Positions 7,443 through 15,365 of a stretch of DNA of 51,249 nucleotides are shown here, piece after piece; the stretch's first letter is position 1, and each line of letters starts with the position of its first letter. Position numbers and translations under genes: made by a program. Source of the stretch: Tumebacillus flagellatus (GTDB taxonomy: Bacteria > Bacillota > Bacilli > Tumebacillales > Tumebacillaceae); NCBI RefSeq assembly GCF_000714935.1, contig NZ_JMIR01000034.1:1-51249 (forward strand). Direction: 5' to 3'. The notes beneath the pieces were generated by a model. That model saw only the letters and a program-made list of their open reading frames with translations. It was not told where the DNA came from and did not search any database.

Positions 7443-9650
7443 GTGATGATTTGGAAGAAAGCGTGCGCTTGGCTTGTGGCAGCGTGTTGTTTTTTCTGTC
7501 TGTGCGGGACGGTGTCAGCTCCCGCACAGGCGGCACCCGCGCCGCAAGCGAAACCTGACCGCCAAGCCCTGCTCGTCCTCGTCAACCGCCTCTCCGTCGA
7601 CGACGTCGCCGGGATGCCGCACATGCAAGCGATGGCGCGCGGTCTGCTCAACGTGAACAGCGGCGGACGGCGCATCGACGCGTCCGCGTACGCGACGCTC
7701 GCGCTCGGCGTGCCCGCGCAACTCCAAGAGTCCGCTCTGCTCGCGTTCAACGCCGATGAATCCCTGCCCGCGCAAACGGACATCCCCGCCGCCTCGATGT
7801 ATCGGCAGTTGACCGGACAGCCGGCGCATACGCAAAACGGCGTGCTCCTGCTCTCTCTCTTCAAACAACAACGCAAACAAGACCTCCGCCAATGGTCCGG
7901 CACTCCCGGCTCGTTCGGAGACGCTCTGCACAGCCGCGGTCTGAAAACCGCCGTCTACGGCTCCAGCGACCGAGGCACCCGCGAATGGCGGCCCGCCGCG
8001 CTGCTCACCGCCGATTCGCACGGCCGTACCGACTTCGGCGATGTCAGCGCCCGCGTCTTGACCTCCGCGCCGGAACGACCCTACGGCGTGCGAACCGACT
8101 ACGCCCGCATGCTTCAAGCCTTGGATCAAAACCAACCCGGCGCTTGCGCCTCGCTTCTCGTGTTCGACCTCGGCGATCTGTTTCGGTTGGAATCGTACCG
8201 CCCGAAGCTCTCCGCCGAGCGGTACGAGACGCTTCGCACGCAAACCCTGCGTGAAATCGACGCATTTCTAGGCGAACTGCTCGCCAAGGCGGACGCCCAA
8301 CATCTCCTGCTCGTCGCCACGCCTCAAGTCAGCGCCGAAGCGGCCATTCAGCAACAATGGCTGGCACCGGTCGCAATGGCGGGCGGCAACACGCAGACCG
8401 ATGCCGTCCTGACTTCTGCCACGACACGGCGCGAGGGCCTCGTGACGAATCTCGACGTGCTGCCGACGCTCGCCTCTTTCTTGCAGGTGGACAAACCGGC
8501 GGGCATGATCGGCTATCCGCTGACGACCACGACGAAACTGAAACCCTCCGCGCTCGAAGTCTTACACGCGTCCACCGTTTGGACGTACACGCACCGCGAT
8601 CTGCTGCTCTGGATCATCGGCGCCTTCGTCGGGACGGGATTCTTGGCGGCGGTCTGCCGCTTGCTGTTTGCCAGCGGACCGTCGCTTGCGTTCACGCGCC
8701 GTTTGCTCTGGTGCATCCTCGCGATGCCGCTGTGCCTCTACACGCTGCCGCTTTGGCACGCCCGCAACTTTGCGGAGACGTGCGCCGCCCTGCTGGCGAG
8801 CCTCTTAGTAGGCGTCGCCATCCCGTTTCGCATCTTGCCGTTCACCCAAAGCGTGGCGGGGCGCGCCGTCTGGGTGGCGGGCTGGACGGTCGGTGTGATT
8901 CTGCTCGACATCTGGCAAGGCGGCCCGCTGGCGAAAAGCTCGATCCTCAGCTACGACCCGATCGTCGGCGCGCGCTACTACGGCGTCGGAAACGAATACA
9001 TGGGCGTGCTCGTCGGCGCGGTCTCGCTGCTCTACGGCGTGCTGCTGCAACGCCGGGTGCCGTACGGGAACCTCGCGTTTTTCTTGACCGGGATGCTCCT
9101 CACCGTGTTTTTTGCTTCGCCGGTGCTGGGGACGAACACCGGCGGTGCGTTGACGATGGCGGGCACGACCGCCCTCTGTCTCGCCATGCAAAAACGACAC
9201 CGTCCGCCGCGGGCGCTCTTCTACACGCTGCTCTCGTTATGCGGCGCATTGGGCATCGTCGTATGGCTCAACCAAAGCCCGGCGATGCCGTCGCACATCG
9301 GGACGGCTACACATCAAGTGATTTCCGGCGGTTTCATCGAAGTCTTGCGGATCTTCTCGCGCAAGTCGGAGATGTTCCTGCGCTTTTTCACCACGTCGGC
9401 GTGGTCGGTCGTGTTGATGGCGGTGTACGTCGGATTCCTGCTGTTTCTCTTGCGCAAGCCGCAAGACTTTCCCGCCGCCCCGGCGCTGACGGGCGCGGCG
9501 CTGGGAGCTGCCGTCGGGCTGTTCACCAACGATTCCGGCGGCGCGGTCGCCGGGATGATGCTGCTTTTCACGCTGTTTCCGTACCTGTTGCTGGGGTTGG
9601 AGCGCCTGCAACAGGAGCTCGACACGGCATTCTCCCACCGCGAACGTTAA
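7443..9650 (+). CDS. polytopic membrane protein with extracytoplasmic alkaline-phosphatase-like domain
   Basis: Predicted membrane protein of 735 aa, function unknown. An N-terminal signal or anchor (KKACAWLVAACCFFCLCGTV) is followed by about 340 residues resembling the alkaline phosphatase/sulfatase superfamily. Recognisable pieces are the first strand (ALLVLVNRLSVDDV), GLLNVNSGGRR with SAYATLALG, DSHGRTDFGDVS, and TNLDVLPTLASFL. The C-terminal half (about 385-725) is a run of hydrophobic helices. The first motif has Asn where an Asp metal ligand is common, so enzymatic activity is doubtful. ATG at 7443 follows GGGAGGGAAG. It is expressed alone, convergent with the EAL gene. Confidence 0.7.
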   Translation: MMIWKKACAWLVAACCFFCLCGTVSAPAQAAPAPQAKPDRQALLVLVNRLSVDDVAGMPHMQAMARGLLNVNSGGRRIDASAYATLALGVPAQLQESALLAFNADESLPAQTDIPAASMYRQLTGQPAHTQNGVLLLSLFKQQRKQDLRQWSGTPGSFGDALHSRGLKTAVYGSSDRGTREWRPAALLTADSHGRTDFGDVSARVLTSAPERPYGVRTDYARMLQALDQNQPGACASLLVFDLGDLFRLESYRPKLSAERYETLRTQTLREIDAFLGELLAKADAQHLLLVATPQVSAEAAIQQQWLAPVAMAGGNTQTDAVLTSATTRREGLVTNLDVLPTLASFLQVDKPAGMIGYPLTTTTKLKPSALEVLHASTVWTYTHRDLLLWIIGAFVGTGFLAAVCRLLFASGPSLAFTRRLLWCILAMPLCLYTLPLWHARNFAETCAALLASLLVGVAIPFRILPFTQSVAGRAVWVAGWTVGVILLDIWQGGPLAKSSILSYDPIVGARYYGVGNEYMGVLVGAVSLLYGVLLQRRVPYGNLAFFLTGMLLTVFFASPVLGTNTGGALTMAGTTALCLAMQKRHRPPRALFYTLLSLCGALGIVVWLNQSPAMPSHIGTATHQVISGGFIEVLRIFSRKSEMFLRFFTTSAWSVVLMAVYVGFLLFLLRKPQDFPAAPALTGAALGAAVGLFTNDSGGAVAGMMLLFTLFPYLLLGLERLQQELDTAFSHRER

Positions 9651-9657
9651 GTCGGAT

Positions 9658-9697
9658 AAAAAAACGCACCCCCGCGTCAGCTTGGGAGTGCGTTATT
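9658..9697 (-). terminator. bidirectional terminator between convergent genes
   Basis: Stem AACGCACYCCC / GGGAGTGCGTT between the stops of the membrane protein (forward) and the EAL gene (reverse). The T run is longer on the reverse strand (seven T), so it best serves the EAL gene. Confidence 0.85.
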
Positions 9698-9700
9698 TTC

Positions 9701-10744
9701 TCATACGAGAGCGAGCGAGACTTCCTTCGGCACCGCATCCGGCTTGCCGAACAAGTACCCTTGAAACAGCTCATACCCGGCTTCCACCAGCCATTTCCAA
9801 TCTTCGAGCGTCTCGACTCCTTCCGCAAGCGGGCGGGCACCGACGGAGAGGGCGGTGTTCAGGAGGTCGAGCGCGGCTTTTTGCTTGCCGACGTCGTCCT
9901 TGACGCCTTGGACGTAGTGCATGTCGAGCTTCACGAAGTCCGGTTTCAAGCGCTCCACCATCTCCAGCGTCGAATAGCCTTGGCCGACATCGTCGAGCGC
10001 ATAGCGGAAGCCGTGCTTGCGGTAGTAGCGCAAGATGTTCTCCAGATGCTCCACCGAGTCCACTTTGTCGGTTTCCACGACTTCAAACACGAAGTTGTGC
10101 GGGTTGACACCTGTGGCGCGGGCTTCGGAGAGCGTGGTTTGCAAGCAGTGCTCCGGCGCGTAAATCGCCGTCGGAATGAAGTTGACGAACGCCAACTTGT
10201 CGCCGACCTGCGAGGCTTGGCGCACCGCGTTCACCCGGCAGACGCGGTCGAGCGCGAACAAACGGTCGCGCAGGCGGGCGGCTTCGAACATTTTATAAGG
10301 AGGGATCAACGACCCGTCCGTTTCCAGAGCGCGTGACAGGAATTCATAACCTTGCACCTGCGCGATCCCCGCTTGGACGGAGACGATCGGTTGAAAATGA
10401 GTTTTGATGCGCGAATCGGCAATCACGTCGTCGATCCAGTGCGCGTCGTGGTGCTGCCGGATGTCGGCAAGCGACTTCCACTCGCTGTGCACATCCGAAT
10501 CCGTTTCCGACATGGGAGACGCTTGTATGTGCGGGGAGTCCATATGGGCTTGGAAGTAGTCGATCAGTCCGGCGAGCGCATGTTCCGGCACCCAAAGGGT
10601 CGCGGCGTCGAGCTCGCGGTACGGGGTGAAGCGATCTCCGTTCTTCCACTCTTGCAAGGCGTGGGCGTTCTGTTCGCCGAAAAAGCGAACCGCGTACCCG
10701 GCACCGGTAGTCGGTGCGCAAGCTTGGCATGATTGCGTAGACAC
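9701..10744 (-). CDS. EAL-domain cyclic di-GMP phosphodiesterase
   Basis: Predicted cytoplasmic c-di-GMP phosphodiesterase, 347 aa, that would linearise c-di-GMP to pGpG. The EAL domain spans about 112-340. Key residues are present: Glu134 (EFLSR, the EAL position), Asn188 (FVNF), Glu221 (FEVVE), Asp251-Asp252 (LDDVGQGYS), Lys272 (VKLD), Glu308 (AEGVE) and Gln328 (FQGYLFG). The enzyme is therefore probably active. The N-terminal 110 residues carry a CxxC pair (SCQAC) and no recognised sensor. Start is GTG at 10744 after GGTGA. The motA/motB genes elsewhere in the window make motility-versus-adhesion control plausible. Confidence 0.88.
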   Translation of the reverse strand: MSTQSCQACAPTTGAGYAVRFFGEQNAHALQEWKNGDRFTPYRELDAATLWVPEHALAGLIDYFQAHMDSPHIQASPMSETDSDVHSEWKSLADIRQHHDAHWIDDVIADSRIKTHFQPIVSVQAGIAQVQGYEFLSRALETDGSLIPPYKMFEAARLRDRLFALDRVCRVNAVRQASQVGDKLAFVNFIPTAIYAPEHCLQTTLSEARATGVNPHNFVFEVVETDKVDSVEHLENILRYYRKHGFRYALDDVGQGYSTLEMVERLKPDFVKLDMHYVQGVKDDVGKQKAALDLLNTALSVGARPLAEGVETLEDWKWLVEAGYELFQGYLFGKPDAVPKEVSLALV

Positions 10745-10869
10745 GATTTGGTCACCATTCCCCTCAATTCGTCTTTTTCCTCTTCATCTATATGCTTGTA
10801 TTTCGTTCTCTATAGTTGCTATTCCTCTTGATGTTCATAAAGTTGAAAAGCTTTCTCCAGGCAGGGATA

Positions 10870-10878
10870 TGTTATACT
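10870..10878 (+). promoter_or_regulatory. extended -10 promoter of the DUF3050 gene
   Basis: TGTTATACT is an extended -10 element (TGn plus TATACT) 40 bases upstream of the ATG. A TTGAAA lies too far upstream (24-base spacer) to be the matching -35, which fits an extended -10 promoter. Confidence 0.5.
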
Positions 10879-10917
10879 GACCCGCGGAACCCTAATGCAG
10901 GAATGGAGGAGATACAT

Positions 10918-11691
10918 ATGAACACACTTGACATACAATCCATGCAAGACATTCGCGACCGCCTCTTGGAGCATGACATCTACCGCGAGTTGAACACGCC
11001 GGACAAAGTGCGCACGTTCATGAAACACCACGTGTTTGCCGTGTGGGACTTCATGAGTCTGCTCAAGCGCCTGCAAAACCTGCTCACCGACGTCAGTGTC
11101 CCGTGGATGCCGGGCAAACCGACGCAGTATGCCCGTTTCATCAACGAGATCGTGCTGGGAGAAGAGTCGGACGAGGACGGGAACGGCGGGTACATCTCGC
11201 ACTTTGATCTGTACTTGGAAGCGATGGAGCAAGTGGAAGCCGATTCGCGTCCGGTGCAGCACTTCTTGCGAGCGTTGCGCGACGGCAAGAGCGTCGCGGA
11301 CGCGCTTTCGGAAGTCGGTGTGCCGGATACGGTCAGCCAGTTTGTGACGCATACGATGGAGATTGCCCTGCACGGCAAGCCGCATGAAGTGGCGGCGGCG
11401 TTTTTCTACGGGCGGGAGGACATCATCCCGGACATGTTCACGCATCTCGTCAAGGACATCGAGGGGCAGGGCAAAGCGGTCGACCGCTTGGTGTACTACT
11501 TGCACCGCCACATCGAACTCGACGGCGATTCGCACGGGCCGCTGGCGGAGCAGCTCTTGAACCACCTCTGCGGCGACGATCCGCAGAAGAAGCAAGAAGC
11601 GATGGAAACCGCAAAGCGAAGTCTGGAGTCGCGCATCAAGCTCTGGCAAGGCGTCGTGGACGAAGTGCAAGGCAAGCCGTGTTGCTGGTAA
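10918..11691 (+). CDS. DUF3050 domain-containing protein (heme-oxygenase-like fold)
   Basis: Predicted soluble protein of 257 aa matching the DUF3050 family, whose fold is related to heme oxygenase/TENA proteins. The N-terminal signature FMKHHVFAVWDFMSLLKRLQ and the later HFDLYLEAMEQ, FFYGREDIIPDMF and YYLHRHIELDGDSHGP stretches are characteristic. Conserved His and Glu residues (HVFAVWDF, HRHIELD) could form a di-iron or ligand pocket. The ATG at 10918 follows GGAGGAG; the longer reading frame upstream is not used. No function is established for the family, and the chemistry is open. It ends in CCW and has its own terminator. Confidence 0.85.
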   Translation: MNTLDIQSMQDIRDRLLEHDIYRELNTPDKVRTFMKHHVFAVWDFMSLLKRLQNLLTDVSVPWMPGKPTQYARFINEIVLGEESDEDGNGGYISHFDLYLEAMEQVEADSRPVQHFLRALRDGKSVADALSEVGVPDTVSQFVTHTMEIALHGKPHEVAAAFFYGREDIIPDMFTHLVKDIEGQGKAVDRLVYYLHRHIELDGDSHGPLAEQLLNHLCGDDPQKKQEAMETAKRSLESRIKLWQGVVDEVQGKPCCW

Positions 11692-11693
11692 CG

Positions 11694-11732
11694 AAAAAAC
11701 AGCCGGGGTGCGGAAACCCCGGCTGTTTTTTG
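11694..11732 (+). terminator. bidirectional terminator after DUF3050 gene
   Basis: Stem AACAGCCGGGG / CCCCGGCTGTT with T runs on both strands, between the convergent DUF3050 and Nudix genes. Confidence 0.93.
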
Positions 11733-11735
11733 TTT

Positions 11736-12137
11736 TTATTCGAGATGTCGGAGGACTTGCCGGATTTGCTTGTCGTCCCGCACTTCTGATAAGGGCCTCC
11801 ACGCCAAACCGTCCAACGCTTGTTCGTCCGGCGCAAATTCCGGGTCGTGCCCGAGAACAGCGGAAGCGCCCGGGAGACCCGCTTCTTCGAGCAGGAAGCA
11901 AAATTCCGGTCCTTGGCTGTACGTCGTTTCGTATAAAAAACGAACCGCACGCGTAACCAGCCCCGTTTCCTCCCGCACTTCGCGAACCACGGCCTCTTCG
12001 GGCGTTTCACCGGGTTCGAGCCCGCCGCCGGGTAGCGTCCAGAAATCGGCGGTTTTGGTTTTCAGGTGCACCATCAGGATGTTGGAGCCGCGCAAGAGCA
12101 CTCCGCAAGCGCGCGGACGCGAGGAAGTGAAGGTCAT
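11736..12137 (-). CDS. Nudix hydrolase
   Basis: Predicted Nudix phosphohydrolase, 133 aa. The Nudix box is intact: GGGLEPGETPEEAVVREVREETGLV, fitting GX5EX7REUXEEXGU with the REVREETG core. It would hydrolyse a nucleoside-diphosphate-linked substrate with a divalent metal; the substrate cannot be predicted. ATG at 12137 is chosen because AGGAG lies ten bases upstream; an in-frame TTG eight codons earlier has no such site. The start overlaps the stop of a 41-codon frame by ATGA, and that frame overlaps the upstream YcdB-like gene the same way. Translation may therefore depend on the upstream remnants. Confidence 0.88.
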   Translation of the reverse strand: MTFTSSRPRACGVLLRGSNILMVHLKTKTADFWTLPGGGLEPGETPEEAVVREVREETGLVTRAVRFLYETTYSQGPEFCFLLEEAGLPGASAVLGHDPEFAPDEQALDGLAWRPLSEVRDDKQIRQVLRHLE

Positions 12138-12259
12138 CTTGCATCCACTCCTAGTTGGCAAACAAAATCGGCGGTGCGTTCATGGCGAGGCGGTTGTTTT
12201 TTTCTGTTGACGGCAGCGGTCAGAACGGAGAGCCGTGCGACGGTTCGTTTTTTCTTCAT
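12134..12259 (-). CDS. 41-codon reading frame linking the YcdB-like remnant and the Nudix gene
   Basis: A short frame begins MKKKRTVARLSVLTAAV behind GAGGAG, and looks like the start of a secreted protein. It then turns into a basic, non-signal sequence (NRKKQPPRHERTADF) and stops after 41 residues. Its ATG overlaps the end of the upstream frame (ATGA) and its stop overlaps the Nudix ATG (ATGA). It could be a truncated second secreted-protein gene or a leader that couples translation. Nothing else supports a function. Confidence 0.35.
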   Translation of the reverse strand: MKKKRTVARLSVLTAAVNRKKQPPRHERTADFVCQLGVDAR

Positions 12260-13176
12260 CTGAAAAACTCCTCTCTCGTGAGCGCATCCGAAGATTCGAG
12301 TGCGGAGGAAGAAGCTGTTGCCGGTAACGGGAGATCGGCGGGAACTTGGAGGTCTGCGGCCGGGTCGCCATTGGCGAGCAGTCGTTTCCCAGTATTCGCG
12401 TCGAGAACCAGACCATAGAGTTGAGGGTCCTAATAAGAGGTGACGATGGGTCTCTAATAGGGGGAATACGTAAGCTTGGGAAGCCCATCAGTACCAAAGT
12501 AGTAGCGCAACCGCAGGTCGAGCGAATCGGAATAGATCTGCTTCGCTTGCTCTGGAGAAATCGCCTTCTCCGTACCGGGAAATTCACGAGTTTCCCAATT
12601 GGTGAGTGTGAATTGCTCAACTTCCCCGGCATGGTTGACGAGTACCTGCACCGAGTCCGTCTGAACGGTCGCTCCGTTCACTTCGCGTTGAAAGTAAAAA
12701 CTATGGGTACCGAAACCGTACCCGTCTCGTGTCAGCACCAATTGCCCGGCGTAATCGGGCAAGAACCGTTGCACCCATGATTTCGCTTGTTGCATCGCAT
12801 CGGCGTGAGCGACCGTTCCCAGAGTGGTTTGGTGGTTATTTCGTCTGTAATCCGTGAGACGTCTCTGTGAATCGAAGTACGTCGAGATCGTCGTTCCCTT
12901 TGTTGTGTCCGAAATTCCTTCAAACTCAAAGTGCCGGCCCCGCACTTGATCGATTCCCCCAAAAGCGCGTTTGCTGTCCGCGACCTTCCAATGATCCACA
13001 GACAATTGCAGTTGCGCCCGCGCCTGTTGTTCCAGCGCCGCCGCGTCGATCTGCCCAGCGGTCACTCCCGACCCCGATACAGGCGTATCGGCAAAAACAG
13101 CCGGCGTGATGACGGTCGGAGCCAGCAGCAGCGACCCTGTCAACGCGGCGGCCGTCCATGTTCGAATGTATTTCAG
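12256..13176 (-). pseudogene. YcdB/YcdC-like secreted protein, broken by two in-frame TAG codons
   Basis: The sequence encodes a secreted protein resembling the YcdB/YcdC (PepSY-like repeat) family: signal peptide ending TPAVFA-DTP, then SFYFQREVNGATVQTDSVQVLVN, GEVEQFTLTNW and ISPEQAKQIYSD segments. The frame meets TAG at 12454-12456 after LPKLTYSPY and a second TAG seven codons later, yet the same frame goes on as recognisable protein (DPQLYGLVLDANTGKRL) to TGA at 12256. The best-placed start, 11 bases after AAGGGGA and just before KYIRTWTAAAL, is CTG rather than ATG. An upstream ATG at 13230 lacks a ribosome binding site. Lost start plus two nonsense codons point to a pseudogene; a truncated active product ending at 12454 is possible. 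Confidence 0.65.
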
Positions 13177-13264
13177 AAGCGGGTAAGTCCCCTTCCAAAT
13201 GCAAGAGTCCAGCACGGGGAAGTATCTCATAATTTGGAAGTTTTGTACATCTATCGAGGCATCT

Positions 13265-13474
13265 CTAGGCGTCCGTGCCGTTCCGGGGATAGAGGCGTTC
13301 CACGCAGACTTGCGTGTATTGCACCCACAGCCCTTCCCAATGGAGGAGCAACATCCACGCGTCGTCGGACACGAGCGGCCGGATTCGGGCTTCGAGGCTG
13401 GAAAGTTGTGTTTTGATGGAACGGATGACCGGGTCTTGGTCCAACTCGTCCAGATACCGTTCAACGTCTTGCAC
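13265..13474 (-). CDS. small acidic protein of unknown function (69 aa)
   Basis: A short, probably real gene: GTG start at 13474 seven bases after AGGAGGT. The protein (MQDVERYLDELDQDPVIRSI...) looks helical, is rich in Asp/Glu in its first third and has Trp in DDAWMLLLHWEGLW. It has no membrane segment, no cysteine pair and no family I recognise. Upstream are a short tandem repeat in the leader and a pair of 13-bp direct repeats around the likely -10, so it may be under specific control. It lies between a decayed secreted-protein gene and a small membrane protein. Confidence 0.55.
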   Translation of the reverse strand: MQDVERYLDELDQDPVIRSIKTQLSSLEARIRPLVSDDAWMLLLHWEGLWVQYTQVCVERLYPRNGTDA

Positions 13475-13488
13475 CGCTGAGACCTCCT

Positions 13489-13519
13489 CTGACTCTGACT
13501 TTGACTCTGACTTTGACGA
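13489..13519. repeat. short tandem repeat next to a ribosome binding site
   Basis: GACTCT / GACTTT hexamers alternate about five times (CTGACTCTGACTTTGACTCT and onward). The array lies in the untranslated leader of the 69-aa gene and touches its AGGAGGT. Such arrays can change length by slippage. Confidence 0.7.
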
Positions 13520-13535
13520 AGTAACAAAACTGAAT

Positions 13536-13569
13536 TTCTCCTAGTGTGTATTCTAATTCTCCTACTGTG
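13536..13569 (-). promoter_or_regulatory. pair of 13-bp direct repeats, 21 bases apart, around a likely -10
   Basis: TTCTCCTAGTGTG (13536-13548) and TTCTCCTACTGTG (13557-13569) match in 12 of 13 positions and start 21 bases apart, two helical turns. On the reverse strand TAGAAT, a -10-like hexamer for the 69-aa gene, lies between them, with TTGATT upstream as a weak -35. The pattern fits a response-regulator or other dimeric activator/repressor site. Confidence 0.5.
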
Positions 13570-13718
13570 AAATCAATTCCTGCCATGCTCCTTGATGATT
13601 ATTACTAAAGTAATTGAGAAAATCATTTACGCCCCGGAAATGGGTACCCGCCTGTACCCCTTGGATGTTTGCTGAATAGGATGAAGTACAGGATTCGTTG
13701 AGAAGAGGAGGAGCGGGC

Positions 13719-13940
13719 ATGGTGGAAGCAGAACAGGCCGGATTCCCGGGCTATGGCACCGGATTTCCGTTTGCCGGACGGGTCGGAGGACCGGCGGGCT
13801 TTGCCGTCGGATTCGGCTGGGGAGGATGGGCGATCGCGTTTCTGGTGCTGTTTTTCATCGGGATCGTGTTCTGGAACGTCTGGGGGGCGGTCGGTCCGTT
13901 TTTTGCGGGAGGAACGGGCGGTAGAGGATTTTTTTGGTGA
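13719..13940 (+). CDS. small glycine-rich single-pass membrane protein (73 aa)
   Basis: ATG at 13719 follows AGAGGAGG. The 73-aa product has a Gly/Phe/Pro-rich first half (GFPGYGTGFPFAGRVGGPAG), one hydrophobic helix (WAIAFLVLFFIGIVFWNVWG) and a GGTGGRGFFW tail. Small Gly-rich single-pass proteins of this style are common in Bacillales and some are spore-associated, but I cannot place this one in a family. It stands alone and is followed by a strong terminator. Confidence 0.6.
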   Translation: MVEAEQAGFPGYGTGFPFAGRVGGPAGFAVGFGWGGWAIAFLVLFFIGIVFWNVWGAVGPFFAGGTGGRGFFW

Positions 13941-13955
13941 GCAGCGCAAGAGCGC

Positions 13956-14001
13956 AAAAAAAGGGGACGGAAGCTGGCAGGGTCAGCTCCGTCCCTTTTT
14001 T
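13956..14001 (+). terminator. terminator after the small membrane protein gene
   Basis: Stem AAAAGGGGACGGAAGCTG / CAGCTCCGTCCCTTTT with T runs on both strands. From here to the carA promoter (14002-14190) I see no gene or clear site. Confidence 0.9.
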
Positions 14002-14190
14002 AGTGAGTCAGGTGTCCCGTCTGCAGCCGGGCGCATCTATGTGATCGCGTTCTCTGCCGGGTGGAATGCTCACACCTCGCTTTTTTTCTCTCCGGCAGAG
14101 GCGCGGCCTCTCGTTTTCGTACTTTACGATATGTGGAGGTGCGTGCGATGGTGCTTTTCCGAATAGGCAAAAAAACTGCAAAAGTTGGAC

Positions 14191-14228
14191 TTGAATACTT
14201 ATACATAGAGACGTATAATAACACATAT
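14191..14228 (+). promoter_or_regulatory. carA promoter overlapped by tandem ARG-box-like operators
   Basis: TTGAAT (14191-14196), a 17-base spacer and TATAAT (14214-14219) form a strong sigma-A promoter. The -35 region reads TTGAATACTTATACATAG, close to the ArgR/AhrC box (TGAATWWWWATTCA, 12 of 14). A second, weaker copy (ACGTATAATAACACATAT) begins 20 bases later and covers the -10. Two 18-bp boxes about 2-3 bases apart is how ArgR hexamers bind. The leader to the TTG start is under 60 bases, too short for a PyrR attenuator. Confidence 0.72.
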
Positions 14229-14273
14229 GTTTATGGAGCAGTGACAAATGCTGCCCGGCAGGAGGGATTTTCG

Positions 14274-15365
14274 TTGAAAGGGTATCTGCTTTTAGAGAAC
14301 GGACATCGGTTCAGTGGAGAGTTGATCGGATCGAACCGACGTGGGTACGGCGAAGTTGTGTTTCATACCGGCATGACGGGGTATCAGGAGATTTTGACCG
14401 ATCCGTCGTACGCCAACCAAATCGTCGTCATGACGTATCCATTGATTGGGAACTACGGCATCAACGCGGACGACTTCGAGGCGAAGAAACCTTGGCTCAC
14501 CGGGTTTGTCACGTCGGACGCTTGCACGAAACCGAGTCACAACGCTTGTGAAAAAACACTGCACGCCTATCTGGAGGAGCAAGGCATCGTGGGATTGACC
14601 GGCGTCGACACCCGGTCGCTCGTGCGCATGATCCGCCAGCACGGCAGTTTAAAAGGATATATCGTCCGCGCGGCGGAGGCCGACTTGCTGGAGGGAACGC
14701 TCTCCTACCCGAGCCTCCCGCGCGATCTCGTAAAAAAAGTCACCACCCCCGAGATCTACCAACACAGCATCGAAGGGGAGCACCACGTCGTGCTGCTCGA
14801 TTTTGGAGCCAAAGCCAACATCGCCGACTCGCTCGCCGCGCACGGCTGCCGCGTGACGGTCGTCCCGTGCACCACGCCGGTGGAGATCATCCGGGCGCTG
14901 CAACCGGACGGCATCATGCTCTCCAACGGCCCCGGCGACCCGCAAGACAATCTCGACTTGCTTCCGGCAATCCGCGAACTCGGTGAGGAATTCCCGATCT
15001 TCGGGATCTGCATGGGTCACCAACTGCTGGCGCTCGCGTACGGTGCCAAGACGCTCAAGATGAAGTTCGGACACCGCGGCTCCAACCATCCGGTCAAAGA
15101 CCTGCGAACCGGCAAAGTGTACATCACGTCGCAAAACCACGGCTACACGGTGGACGATGCGAGCCTGCCGAACACCTTGCGCGTGACGCACGTAAACGTC
15201 AACGACGGCACGGTGGAAGGCCTGCGCCATCACGCATTGCCCGTGTTCTCCGTTCAATATCATCCCGAAGCAGCGCCGGGCCCGGAAGACGCCCGCGAAC
15301 TGTTCTTAGAATTCACCTCCAACATGAACGAAAGGAAGGGACACCGCCTTGCCTACGCTACCTAA
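14274..15365 (+). CDS. carA: carbamoyl-phosphate synthase small (glutaminase) subunit
   Basis: Glutamine amidotransferase subunit, 363 aa, that releases ammonia from glutamine and channels it to CarB. It begins with the usual KGYLLLENG, encoded from a TTG at 14274 that lies seven bases after AGGAGGG; no ATG fits. The class I amidotransferase triad is visible: Cys246 (GICMGHQ), His330 (QYHPEA) and Glu332. It overlaps carB by 17 bases. Position at the head of carAB-argF-argGH and ARG-box-like sites mark this as the arginine-responsive synthase rather than a pyrimidine-operon copy. Confidence 0.97.
   Translation: MKGYLLLENGHRFSGELIGSNRRGYGEVVFHTGMTGYQEILTDPSYANQIVVMTYPLIGNYGINADDFEAKKPWLTGFVTSDACTKPSHNACEKTLHAYLEEQGIVGLTGVDTRSLVRMIRQHGSLKGYIVRAAEADLLEGTLSYPSLPRDLVKKVTTPEIYQHSIEGEHHVVLLDFGAKANIADSLAAHGCRVTVVPCTTPVEIIRALQPDGIMLSNGPGDPQDNLDLLPAIRELGEEFPIFGICMGHQLLALAYGAKTLKMKFGHRGSNHPVKDLRTGKVYITSQNHGYTVDDASLPNTLRVTHVNVNDGTVEGLRHHALPVFSVQYHPEAAPGPEDARELFLEFTSNMNERKGHRLAYAT

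Noticed and set aside
8357-10336. 659-codon forward frame spanning the membrane-protein end and the EAL gene
   Set aside because: It runs in another frame through one real gene and antisense through the other, and crosses their terminator.
12432-12456. Pyrrolysine or programmed amber read-through in the YcdB-like gene
   Set aside because: No pyl genes or read-through context are visible, YcdB-like proteins are not known to need it, and the lost ATG start points to decay.
14220-14273. PyrR attenuator before carA
   Set aside because: Only about 50 bases separate the promoter from the start codon; no terminator/antiterminator pair fits, and ARG-box-like sites overlap the promoter.
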